NCBI GenBank assembly: GCA_002943765.1
Contig: PQWQ01000015.1
Location: 868,001-932,000, forward strand
Origin: Psoroptes ovis
Taxonomy: Eukaryota; Arthropoda; Arachnida; Sarcoptiformes; Psoroptidae
DNA length: 64,000 bases
Reading direction: 5' to 3'
Positions within the stretch are counted from its first letter, which is position 1. Each line of letters opens with the position of its first letter. Of the stretch, positions 1-13,000 are shown piece after piece. Below the pieces are notes generated by a model. That model was not told the DNA's origin and made no database searches. It worked only from the letters and a program-made list of their open reading frames with translations. The position numbers were made by a program, and so were the translations under genes.

Positions 1-3000
1 ACCATACACAAAACATACAAACATAAATACAAATACTTGCAATAAATGCAAACATTAGTCATGTATTAGTTTAGTGCTGCAATGATCAATGATTGTCAAT
101 TTCTCAATGAACTTCCTTGGAAAATCTTTTCCATGTTTCTTGTCTCATTGAAAATACAAACAAAAACATTTTGACATTGAATTTTTCCTAATAAAATTGA
201 TATCATCACAAATCTAATCATATTATTATCTGTGTGGCACAGAATCAAGAATTAGGTCATTTTACTCAATAAAATACCTTTATTTTGATTCCAATATCTC
301 TTATTTCGATAATAATAATTTTGATTTGATTTAATCCCGATCATCATCATCATAATCTTGATTCAATATATGACCATCATTAAATCGAAAAAAACGTATT
401 TACTAAAGAAAAAAAAATGTAAGGATTTGTATTTTCAATATTATTCCAATATTTGCTTATCATAGACATGATTATTATAATAATCATTTTTGAAATTATA
501 TTCATATTTGTGTTTATTTTGCTCATTTCCTGAATTTATTTATTTATTCTTTGATTGTACCATATTTTATTCAATATTAAATTCATATTACGACTATGAT
601 TGTTTTTGTTTTTTACTCCTAGATTTATGAACAACATAAAAAATGAAGAAAAAAAATCATGTTTACAATCACATCAAATAATCATTGAACCGATAAAATA
701 AAATGCTAGCATTATTATTATTATTATGATTATTAATAAATTTATTTGTTTGTGTGTGTGTGTGCATATGATGTACCCAACGATATAATAAGATATAAAT
801 TTATCCTCATTATACAAAAAAATATAAGCATTCTGCCATTTTTTTGTATTTCTAATATTATTTATTTTACCAGCTTTTCTTTGATTGCATAAATGAATAT
901 TCCTATCTATCTGGTCCTTTTCTATTTTTCTCTTATTTATGCAAGTTGAAGCAGTTTTGCATGATTTTTCTTCGGCCTAAAATTCTCATTTACTCAGATA
1001 CATACAAATTGCATTCAGATCGAGTGAAAAGAAAAAATGGCTAAAAATGAAACAAGAGATAATAGAGCAAATAATAATATTTCACAAACATTCATTATTC
1101 CAATGAATTGCAAGTAAATTTTGATTTTTGATTTTTTTTCCAAAAACACTAATAACATTATTATTATTATTATTAGTGTTTTTTCAATGTGTTTGAGAGT
1201 AGAAAAAAAAATCAAAATTCTAAATCAATATCTTGAAATTTAAGTTATTTATTTTTCAAAGCCAAAGAAAACGAGAAAAAATCAAGTTTGATCAAATTTT
1301 AAATGTAAATTTGAATTTTTATTGTTGTTGTTGCTTTGGCTGCTTATGCTGGTGTGTTTGTCTGCCAATATCGTTGATTTTATATTGTATTGGAAAATTT
1401 TCATTCTTCAAATAATGATAATGATGATGATGATGATACATCTCTCTATTATTTTTTTCACATTTTCAAGCATCAATAGTGGTAATTTCTTCCATTTTTT
1501 CTTCGATTATTTGAACGGAAAAATTTTTTTTTTTGATAAGAATATGCATATGTCCATTATCGTTTGAATGATATTTTTCTTGAAAATCAATGGTTATTCA
1601 TTTATTCATTCATTTTTTTTCCTATCACCATCAATAGTGTTATAATAACATAACATAAACTTTATCGATTATATTCATTCATTCATTCATTGTCTGATGT
1701 GTTGTTTGTCTGAGTGTGTGTGTGTGTGTGTGTATTATTATGGTGGTCGTTTTGAATGTTTTTCGCACCAATGTATTTGTATTTATGATGTGTATTTTTT
1801 TCTGTGTTTTTAATCATAATAATATCACAAGCACATCAACACACTTATGCACATATAATCATTATCGACATCTGTTTTTGGTGAAAAATAACAAAAAAAA
1901 TGCATTTTTCTCTCCCTTTATTCTCCTTTGGCCATCTTCAATTCTTTGAATATTTTTTTTGTTTGTTTGTTCCCTTTCAATGAAGAATTGATTGAAATAT
2001 AAATGATAATGATGATGATAATGGTAGTGTAATGTGTGTAATGTTTCAATAAAAATGTACACATTTTTTCATATTTTTACAAACGCAAATTTATATTTGC
2101 AAAAAATAGCAACAAAAACAACAATAACAAGATCTCATCATTTATTTGTCTTGAGTTGCTTTCCTTTATTTTGTTGTTCTGTTTGAAACGAAATATAACC
2201 AAATGAAATGAAAACAAAATTCAAATGTTTTCAATGATATTTTGAATGATATGAATGTGTGTGTTTGCTTGCCTGCTTGAATTGTTGTTTGTTGTTATGA
2301 TGATCTAAAATGAATTGAAAAATTGTAGGAAATAAAATGAAAAATTTCAATATCAAAATATTGAAATCGACTGAAAAATTTATTTCTGATGTACATTTCA
2401 AATCGAATATATTAGAAACATATTTTACGTGATATTAATACATTTCTCAATTTCTATAAGAACGCAATGTTATTTTTGCTTCTTTCCCATTATTCTTGAT
2501 TTCAAATGTTTGATACATTCTATTCACACACTCATATTCATATTCGTTGCTGCTGGTGCCATTTCAAATGTTTGAAAGAGATTGAAAAAAATGCAATAAT
2601 TTGGTCCATAGTGATTGTTTGTAAAATGTTATTGATATGATAAAAAAAATGAAATGAAATGATGTTCTTTATTTTCAAAATTTTGGAGAATGAATCTATT
2701 GAATTTAGAATTGAATTTCGATTTAAATTTCAGATTGAATCGAATAGAATTCAATCAAAAAAAATTTGTTTGAATTTTGGTCGAAAATCGACGAGTAAAA
2801 ATGCTCATTCAATTATTGATAGCATTGATCAAATGCTATTGATAATGATGATCTCTTTTCAGCAAATTTTCAATCAAAATTTCAATAATTTCTCTTTATT
2901 GAATAGTATACAATGGTGAGAAAAAATTTGAAAAATCAAAGAAATGAAAAAAATCTCGGAAAAATTTTTGAATTTCAAAAATTCAATTCAATTCAAGAAT

Positions 3001-4443
3001 CACAAAATTGAATGTAAAAATTGAATAGATAAATTCCAACATTGAAATGTTAAAAAATTCTGCGGTGGATTGGCCGCTGTGCTGATCGCTTTTTGATACT
3101 TTTTTCCCATATAAAACATTCACAAATACCGACAAAAGAAAATTTCTTGAATAAAAATTGTTCATAAAATCTTGAAAAGAAAAATAAAGGGAAGCATTTT
3201 CCCCCACTATTTACCGGTATATTTTTAAATGTTTCAAAATGTTTGAATGCTTTGAGAAATAATGGTGAAAAAAATATTCGTCCGGAAAACATTTTTGGTC
3301 GAGTTTCTTCCTATTTTTTCATTTTCATTGATAAAAAATGTTTGCATCTAGTATCGTCACATAGATGCACACATTGGAATGAAAATTTAATGAATTGAAA
3401 ATTTTTCATTTTTCTTATCGCAAAAACAATCTCGTAGTTTCATAGTGAAAAGCAAAGAAAACTATGAGAAATGGTGGAAAACAAGTGGAAAAGTAAGAAA
3501 AGGGAAATTCTTGGAAAATCTTTGAATTCAATGACATTTTCATTGAAGATAGTCACATATACGAGGTCTTGTATCTATCGTTGATGATCTCTGCGATATA
3601 AATTTACCAATCACACAAAATAAATCACACAATTGTCAATTGTGAAAGAAAAAAAAATGAAATTTTCTGCTTTCATATCATTCATTTCAATGCATTTCGT
3701 TTTCTTTGTGAAGAAAAGAAAAAATTTCATTCATTCATATATTTGATTGATGAAAAATAAATAAATTAATAATTATGTGAGTAAATATATCTATCTATCC
3801 ATTGGTCTGTTTCGATATTATCATTTGATTCGCTGAATTTCTAAAAATAATGAAAACTGAAAAATGAAACAATATCAAATTTTATTTGAAAAAATACAAG
3901 AATAGAATAATGAAATGAAAAACAATGAAATACACACCGAGAAAACTATTGAAACAATAGTGAAAAACAAGAAAAAAATAATGATAAAATGAAAAATACG
4001 AATCCTCAAGAGAAAATTTTTAAGTGAAAATTTTGAGAATTAATATGAATTTATTTATGTCTGTATTTATTTGTATGAAGACAGCGAGTATTTGTGTTTC
4101 TTTGAGCAAAGAATGAACACAGATGTGTGTGTCTGTGTGCGAGACACATTGTGTTCGCCATTGTGTCACTACGTTTGCTGTAAATCCGAGACAAATAAAA
4201 AAAACGGTACATGACAATGACAATGATGATGATATTTTAACAAGAAAACAATCATCTAAACTGTTTTATTTTATTTTATATTTGTTTCCTGATTTGATTT
4301 GATTTCGATATTGGTTTTAAGTTTCAAAACTTCGTAACGAGACAACAATCACTGCGTAGTGAGAAAGGAGCAAAGGATAAATTTAATTTGACATTTTTCT
4401 TTCGCTATTTGGGTATTGAACATTGAAGAAACATTGAAAATAT
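1..4443. other. Gene-free AT-rich sequence
   Basis: I see no supportable gene here. The sequence is AT-rich and simple, with runs of A and T, ATT/AAT trinucleotides and ATTC tetranucleotide tracts around 1,598-1,617 and 1,674-1,691. Short open frames exist on both strands, but they are made of repeat-derived Phe, Ile, Lys, His and Cys codons and match no family I know. Confidence 0.6.
1714..1733. repeat. TG dinucleotide microsatellite
   Basis: An almost pure GT/TG run of about ten units, followed by an ATTATT tract. It lies in gene-free sequence. Confidence 0.9.
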
Positions 4444-4521
4444 TAGGTTGTCCGAAAAGTTCATCTCGTTTAATCAATAGAGTTGCTGATGAAAATCGGC
4501 CAGAACTTTCTGGACAGCTTA
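4444..4521. mobile_element. Mariner-like mini-element (MITE), copy 1
   Basis: This is a 78-bp stretch flanked on both sides by TA, the target duplication used by Tc1/mariner elements. The left end reads GGTTGTCCGAAAAGTTC. The right end, reverse-complemented, reads AGCTGTCCAGAAAGTTC, so the termini form imperfect inverted repeats of about 18 bp. There is no coding capacity between them. The interior resembles copy 2 near 7.0 kb: both share TCATC after the left repeat, AATCAATA, and AGAACTTT before the right repeat. I infer a decayed, non-autonomous element; no transposase gene is in the window. Confidence 0.65.
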
Positions 4522-6997
4522 ATGAATCTGTAAACAGAGGGTTATCATTATGTTGTTCAATTCTTGACGATTTGATAAATTTTTTTTTAATCTACTAACG
4601 ATATTTCACTTAACGAAATTACTTGATTTACTAATTGATATTGATGTCTATCAAACGAAGAATTAAAATATCATTTCAAAATTGATGTATATTATACAGC
4701 TGTATTTATCATTTTTAAATTTATCCAGAGTGAATTTACTTTGTTTTTTCTTCCTTATTTTTCAACATATCCATTAGCCATCAAGACAGAAACATTCATG
4801 AAATTTATCAATCAACGATAATATTTCTTTTTCTGTCTTACAAGAAAACACAGATATTCACCGTCTGAAAAAAAACGAATGATCACAAATGATGCATTTG
4901 GCATATGATGCATCATAAATTTGATGAAAAATGATTACGTTATTACACAACAACAAACGAGTAAACGAGTCATGTGTCTTGTAGAAAAAAAAACAACAAA
5001 TAATACATTCAATTCTTATCAATACGAAAATATTCAAATTTTTAAAGAAAAATTTTATTTTTTTTCATTTTAAATTTGAATTTGAAAAATTGAAAATGTT
5101 TGTCGAAACATTTTTCAATTGTTTTCAATTTTCATTTTTTTTCTCATTTCCTTGTTTTATTTCAAAATTTTTCTGTATTTTGTTTCTCCCACACTCATTT
5201 TTTCCATTGTAAACGCAATTTAGGTTCACTTTTATTATTTTATTCTTTGTATTTTCATATAAACGAGAAAAAATATATTTCAATCGAATTACAAAATTTT
5301 TTTCTATTGAATACAGAATTATTATTATTACTATTAGTTATTATTCCTTTTGACTTTGGATTTTGAGTAAAATGAAAGGAGAATTTCGAATTTTGAAATT
5401 GAAACGTAAATTTTTGAATGAAAAATTATGGTAATTTTTTTCCATTCTCTATAATGCACAGCATAGTTTTATCGAGAAATTTTTATATTTCATTGAAAAC
5501 AATTGGTAAAATTTGATATAATCTATTTTATTTCATTTATTCAGTTTTTTTTTGTTCTGTATAATATTTCTAATATTTTCTTGGTTTGTTATTGCCAAAG
5601 ACGTAGATTTTCGAAGAACAAATAGAAGAGTAGAGATCCATTGGCAATAATCGACCTTCATTTTGTTACATACATCAATGACTCTGTGAAATTATTATTA
5701 TTTTCACAATTTTTTTTAACCAATGCTTTTATCATAAACTTTTTTTCAGACAATTTGCTTTGGAAAAATTTGCGATTTTCATTGAATTTCAATGAATCAA
5801 AAGCATTTAGAGATGCAAAAATGTTAATCAGACGAACGATTGCCTACGGGTCAATGAAAACCAAAGATTTTTGTAATCAATCTTGACCCTTCTAGACTCT
5901 AGATTAAATGATAAATGTCGGTAATTTTTTGTCGATTAAAATTCGTACAAAAAAGTTTGTGAGAAAAAAAAACTTTGAAATTTGATCATTTCTCGCATTT
6001 CATTTTGTTATTTCAAATCATTTTCATCTAGTTTCATACTTTTTCCTTGTTTCAATCTTGAAACAAAGTTTTTCATTTTGTTGTTTCATGGGCAGAAAAA
6101 AAATGAAAATCAATAAATAATCATTGACCATGTCAGGATGTAATTTTAAAAAATGTTTTTGAAAATTTCTAAGGAAAAAATTTCAAAATATTGTGAAAAT
6201 TTTGTGCAAAACAATTTCACAAACCAAACGATAATCATAGTGTGGTTATTCACCTTGATAATTTGATACCTGAGTATCAATTGGTCGTATCGAGTTTTAT
6301 TTCGTAATTTATCTTATAAAATATTTGAGCGAACGTGCCATTTTCAAGTTGCATTAATCTTTCAATGTGTTCACATTTGAAGCAACGCAAGAAAGAGCCG
6401 CTAACCTATGGGCCCTCAAAATGTTTGTTTCACTGCCGTTATTAGTGAATTTTTTCCTTCATTTCTTGAGCTTCATTGAAATGAAGACATTTTGTTGTTG
6501 TTGCTGTACAAAACGTCCATATTACTGCTTGGTTTTTGTGTTTTCTTTCGCATTTTTTTTGTATATAGAAACCAATATACGAATAGAGAAATAATGATCA
6601 TTGCTAAGATGTTGGAATCAGCAAAAAAAAGCAAAAAATTAAATGAAAATTTTCAAAAAAAAAAAAAAAAAAAATAACATTTTAAGCAAACAATATTCAA
6701 TGAACATACAAACAAACAAAACAATCCAAGAGAGAAGTAACTGGAAAAATTGAAAATAAATAAACGTGATTATATTTTTCTGCATAGCCTTCGATCATTC
6801 ACAGTAAGAGAGTGTGGTGTAAAAAGAATTAAAGTGACCGTAAAAATGAAAAAGGGAGATTCAGCGGGCCATTGAGCAAAATGAGAAAATAAATACAATT
6901 CCACATGTGTGTTTGTGTGTGTTTCACATACAGAATTATTTGAAAAAGTCAAAAGAATAAAATTTTTCTTCTGAAATATTTCTCTTAAATAGATCAG
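4522..6997. other. Gene-free AT-rich sequence
   Basis: No gene is supportable. The stretch has simple AT-rich DNA, a small perfect inverted repeat (TTGATAC, 4-bp loop, GTATCAA) near 6,267-6,284, and an A-run of about 19 at 6,656-6,674. A patch around 6,380-6,440 has mixed composition but no recognisable protein or RNA. Confidence 0.55.
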
Positions 6998-7080
6998 AGG
7001 TTGTCCACTAAGTTCATCAGGTCGAATCAATACAAAAGCCCATTGAAAGTCGTCAAGAACTTTTTGGACAACTTTTTGTA
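6998..7080. mobile_element. Mariner-like mini-element (MITE), copy 2
   Basis: About 80 bp with inverted termini: the left end AGGTTGTCCACTAAGTTC pairs with a right end that reverse-complements to AAAGTTGTCCAAAAAGTTC. TA follows the right end at 7,079-7,080; the left TA is not clean. The interior aligns with copy 1 (TCATC, AATCAATA, TGAAA, TCG, AGAACTTT in the same order), so the two are copies of one family rather than chance hairpins. It has no coding content. Confidence 0.6.
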
Positions 7081-10000
7081 CATTTTTCTATTCTTCATGG
7101 TTACTATTTTCTCACATATATAAGAATATGAAATTCAAGCAAATTGAAGCAAAAAAGCGAAGAGAAAAAAATTGAAAATTTTCTTCACGAAATCATTATA
7201 TTCATAAATGCTTATTCACATTCATTCATATTCGTAAACAAATTCTTACGAATTGAAGAAATGAAAGAATTATTGAAATATTTTTCCTTTTCAATCATCC
7301 AACTATTCATTGAATATGTATTTGAAATTCAAAATTCATATCTTTTTTTTCTTTGAAAAAAGAATTCTTGAACAAATTTTGAATTCAAGAATTCAAAGAA
7401 ATGGCAAAAAAATATGAATGAATGAATGAATGAATGAATATGATTGAATGATTGAATAGTCCCACTTTAAATAATCTTTTGATGACAATAATAATCATAA
7501 TAATGACAATGACAATGATGATAATGGTTTTGAAAAAAAGAAAGGAAAAGTGAAAAAAATATTCATCTCTATTGTCATTCACAATACACGACGACACAAT
7601 CAAAAAATACAATAGCAATTTGAATGAATATACCTAGAAGCGATATAAACATACTTATACATCCACACACACACAAAACACTCATAATAATGATGAAAAT
7701 ATATTCAATACTTGTTTATTTTCATTCATTCATTCATTCATCCATTTTTTTGATTCATTCACTTTCGGCTGATGAAAATATAATTCATTTTCTCTCTTTG
7801 TGTGTCTTTCATTCATTATTTTAGTTAATTTCCGTAATAGATATGAATTTTGCTTTCTATTTTTTTCCATGAGTATAAGGGTTTGTATTGTTGAATGGGT
7901 GTTTGTGTATCATTTCTCTGTGTGAGTGTTGTTTGTATGAATAAGAACCGAATGATGATAATTTTGAGTGAATTTTTCATTTTTTTTTGCAGCATCTTTC
8001 ATTGAAATATTAAACCATTCATTGTATTGTATTCATTCATTCATTGTGTATTGTGTATAATGTATTGTTATAAATGATAATAATAATAACAAAGACGATA
8101 ATAATAATAATAATGATGAAATAATGATGTTCATTTATCAATGTTTTTTTGAATTGTTTGTTTTGAATCGAAAAAAATAATGAAGAAAAAAATGACTTTG
8201 AATTTCAATTTTTTCATTGTTTTTTCATTGTTTTTTCGAGGAAAATATATTTATTTTAGCGAATTTTTTGTTTTTTTCGGGTGAAAATAAAATAAGAAAG
8301 TTATCCGTTTTCAATCAGTGTTCCACAAATTTTTACAAGAATAATGTTTTTTGCGGTACGATGATGATGATGATAATGATTTACAGACGCAACAAACGAA
8401 ACAAAACGAACAAAAAACACGCAATACAATAATCAAAATAAATTGTCACCGATTTTCGTTTCTTTTTTTTCTGAAAAAAAAATTTGAGAATTGTAAATGT
8501 TTTCGAACCCGCCACCATTTGTTTATCAGTTCGGTTGCTTATTCTCTTGTTCCAAGGGAAATAAAATGAAAATACAAACAAACAAACAAGATAATAATAA
8601 TGATCCTGTTTTATATGGTATTGGTTTGAAAAATGAATATAAACGACAATATTTTTTGCGTTTATTATTTCCAGTAGACAAATATTTTGAAATATTCAGC
8701 AATATTTTTCACCCTGTTAACGATTATCAATTACTGGGATAGAGAAAAATTTATTGAATTTTGAATTCAGAGATAAAAAATGAATGTATTTTTGAATATC
8801 TGAATAATTCAATATTTGAAAATTCATTCTCGAAAGAATTATTTGTCGATTATTTTCGCCACAAAAACCGATTAGAAATTGATCAAATAACTATTTTTTT
8901 TAAAAATAAATTTAAATTGTCATGAATTTCAATCGATTAATCGATCGATGAATCAGACTTTTAGTTTGTATGCCCCCTATCCCGATTGCCATAATTATTT
9001 CATGAAAATCATTTATAAATTTTTCCATTTGGATAAATGTTAGGGAAAAAATGTGTTTTATCTTCGATTCGTGAATTCAATCGATTAATTTTTCCTGATG
9101 TTTTGACATTCATTAATTCAATAATAATTATGAATAATTGAAAATTTTTCCTCAATCTAAATTTAATCTAAATCATTATTTCGCAATTCAATGAAAATTT
9201 CAAACGTCAATTGCATCTATTTTTAGCCCAAACAATCATTGATGATCATTGAATCATTACTTTTATTCAAAACATTTCAATATTTTGAATTTTCAAAATT
9301 TTATTGAATAAAAAATTAAAAACAAAAAAAAAAAAAAAATGAAAAACTTTAAATTATCATTGAAAACATTGTTGTTGTCGTTCGGAACTTTTACCCCATT
9401 GTTTTCACATGCGAAACATCTTTTCCTTTATTTTTTCATGTGCATTGAACTGATCATTTTCTAAATCAATGGATATGCGTAAAGTGCGTTCATCAATACC
9501 GTGCAAATCTATTCTATTCATGATCCGGTTAAACTTTTTTTGTTTTACCATTTTTTTTCCATTCATTCATCTGTGTTTGCTGATGATTATTTTTGGATCA
9601 ACGTTTACAAAGGATAATAATAATAATAATAATAATCACTAATACAATGATAATAATGATGATGATGATGAAAAATAAAGTCCGGAATTATGTGTGAATG
9701 AACACATTTGTTGATGAAGAAGCCGATGAGAAAATCGATACTTTACAATGACAATTTTCATTTTTCGTTTTTTTCTTTTTTGGTTCGGTTATCGACTTTA
9801 GAATCAACTTTGAAATTTTTTCATTTCATGATAAAACAACACTATTGAATGGTAATAAATGTACACAAATATACATCTTATCGATTATTATCATCATCAT
9901 CATCATATATTTCTTGTTTCAATACTGATGATAATATGATCATCATTGTCTTTTATTTTCGGCTTAAATAATAATAATCAATTTGTTCAATTTTTGTGTA

Positions 10001-13000
10001 TACCAAGAGTTTGTGGACCAAGTTTGGCTTTTGTTTGACTAACTGACTGCCTAGCTGGCTGACTTGCTGGTTGGCTGTATGGTCATTATTATTATTGATT
10101 ATAAAAATGTACAGAAAAAAAATTTTTGCATGTTTTTCTTATGATCATAAAAAACTTTTGTCATCGTTGCTGTTGTTGTAGTGGAATAAAACAAAGTATA
10201 TTTATAGAATTTACTCTAGTTTGTATTGTTATTTTCAATGAGTGAATTGAGTTGTCTTATAACACACGGTTATAAATATAACATGAATGTATATTACTTT
10301 GGTGAAGATTTTCCATGATTTTTCATTTGAATTTTTTGTATTTTAAAAGATGCTAAAACTTTGTACATTATCTTGTTTTACATTGATTATACGTTTTACG
10401 TGTACTTAGATTTATATTTTACCCCTATTCACATTAATAATATTATAAATATAGTTATCCGGTGATGATTTCATTGAAATAAAGAAAAAAAGGGAGAAAA
10501 TGAAACATCATTATTTATTCCATATTCGTAAAATATGACCCATAAAATGGCAAATGGTTCATATGGCAAATGAACCCATTTGCCCATTGGGATTCCGAGA
10601 GAAAAATCTAATGCAAAGAAGCAAATTTGAGTCAAAAAAAACTTGAATTTTTCCGACTTGATTCGCGAGATACAATCACACATCACAGTCCATTGTTCAT
10701 AAATTGATTTGGTTTATCTGAAAAATTCAAAATGAAAAAAAAAATTATCTTTTAATGATTTTTCACATTGTTATTGTTGTTTCTATTGTGTTGGACAATA
10801 ATAGTAGTTTTATTTCAAATATCGATTATCAATTAAGTATCTTTATTTTAGTTTTATTCAAGTCATTTTTGGTCAAATTTGTCATTGTTCTTCGTGTATG
10901 TGTGTGTGTGTGCCATTTGTAAGATCATTTACCCAATTGATATAATTTGGTTTGGCAGTAAATTCAATGCATTTTGTTTTTCGAATCATTCATTCGTTCA
11001 TTTATTTCATTGAAAAACCATTAATTGATTAATTTTGATTGAATAATTTTCCTTTGTATTCTTTGCTCAAGCTATAATGCTTCAATTCTTGAGTTTGATC
11101 AATTTTCAAATCATAATTATGATTGAATTCCAAGATTTACTAAATTAGTAATTTTGTAAATGCTCATAAATGAATTAATGGAAATGGAAATATCATCGAT
11201 TTATAAATCTTTTATCATTAATGCCATTAGTAGTTCCGGGGTTAAAGTTTCGGTTTGTTCTGTTTTTGTTTCTGACCAACAAACAAATTCAATTCAAGAT
11301 ATTACAAGTTTTAAAAGAGAAGAAAAGAAAGAACGATTCGTGATACTATCTCTTCATTGAATCGTGATCATTCATGGCTTCTTGATCCAATGTAAACTTT
11401 AATTTGATATAACTTGATATGAATGATCCACTTCACCGAGGAGAAGTGGTGAAAAATTTCACTTTTATTCTATCATTTTCATAAGATAATCAAGTTATTT
11501 GTATCTTTGATTATTCGTTTGTTCAACTCTGAATTCCGATTTCATTTATTACGCCAATATTTTCATGAATGAACGATGCAATCTTTATCTATTTGATAAT
11601 CTACATCACTGGGTGAAACTTTGCTTAACGAAAAATTCAATGTCATTTCAAATGAATAAATATATTCAGTTTATGATTATTGTTATTTGGTTTTGTTCAT
11701 TATTCGTAGGAATATTTCCATTTTTATATCGTTTTTATCATGGAAAAAGGAAAACTTTCAAAGAATTCAAGATATTAAAAATGGAGAGAAATGGAAAAAT
11801 AGAATTGATTCACCAAACACAATGCAATGCCAACCAAAACAATGCACAAATGCATAGAAAAAGTTTCATTGTTCCCTTGACATTTCTTCTTCTTCTTCTT
11901 CTTCTTTAATTTTTTTTTTTTTTTGAATATGTTTGTTTAAAGTTTTTTCCATTTCATTTTCATTTTCATTTCCATTGCATTATTATTCATTAAATACACG
12001 CAATGGAAATATTAAAATCATTTGGAAAAAATTTAAATTATATCCAAATGATAATTTTTTCTGTGATTAACTTTTTTCTTCCCATTCGTTTTCTATTTTT
12101 GTTTAAATGATTTTCCATTTTTTTAAATGGGTTAAATACCATTCAATTCCATATTGAGTTACGCCAACACACACCAATACACAGACATTAATATCCATAT
12201 TGCTAATATTCTACATTACAAAAATAGCTTTCAAAGCATCCGTTTTGTTTTGGAAATCGAAAAATATCAATTCAATTTTGATTTTCATTTATTGTTTTCA
12301 TTTTTCATTTCTATTTTTTCGAAAATTAATTATTAATTTCTATATAAATGATATGTGTGTGTGTGTGGTTCTAAATATTTATTTTATCATTATGATTATT
12401 ATTATTATTATTATTTTCAATATTTGTTTATTGGTTCTTTGGTAAATAAATAAAAAAAATTGAAAATTTCAGTACTCGGAAATATCAATTCTTCGAGACA
12501 TTATTATTTACCCGAATATAAAAATAAGCAAATAGAACAAATATTTGTTGTAATTTTTCCAGTTTTTGGTATATATTTTTCTTTCGATTTATTTCAGTTT
12601 GAATCAATTGATAACAATGTTGATGATCGATTTCATCGATTTAGCCCTCATTGATCAGAAATATCAAAAATTTTCTCTCAGAATTTCTCTTCCATTTTTT
12701 TCTTACCCTCCCAATAAATATTGTGAAACGATAGCATACAACTGTCTATGCGATTGCATTGATAACGACGATGATAACAATAATGATATGGATCGCCCTG
12801 AAGCTTTGAAAAAAAAAGAGAGAAAAAATATTGATTTTTTTCGTATCCATTTATTCATTTTGCAAAGTAAAAAATGAGAAAAATATCAAAATGATAATGT
12901 CGATGGAAAAAAGTGTGAATATTGTCACATATGAACACAATATGAATATGAAAAATAATGAAAAATTTGTTCCATTATCATTATTTTCTTCAAATCATTG

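Noticed and set aside
11565..11909. 114-codon plus-strand frame with an ATG and one hydrophobic stretch
   Set aside because: The end is a CTT-repeat-derived Leu run, there is no family resemblance, and no coding-like composition shift.
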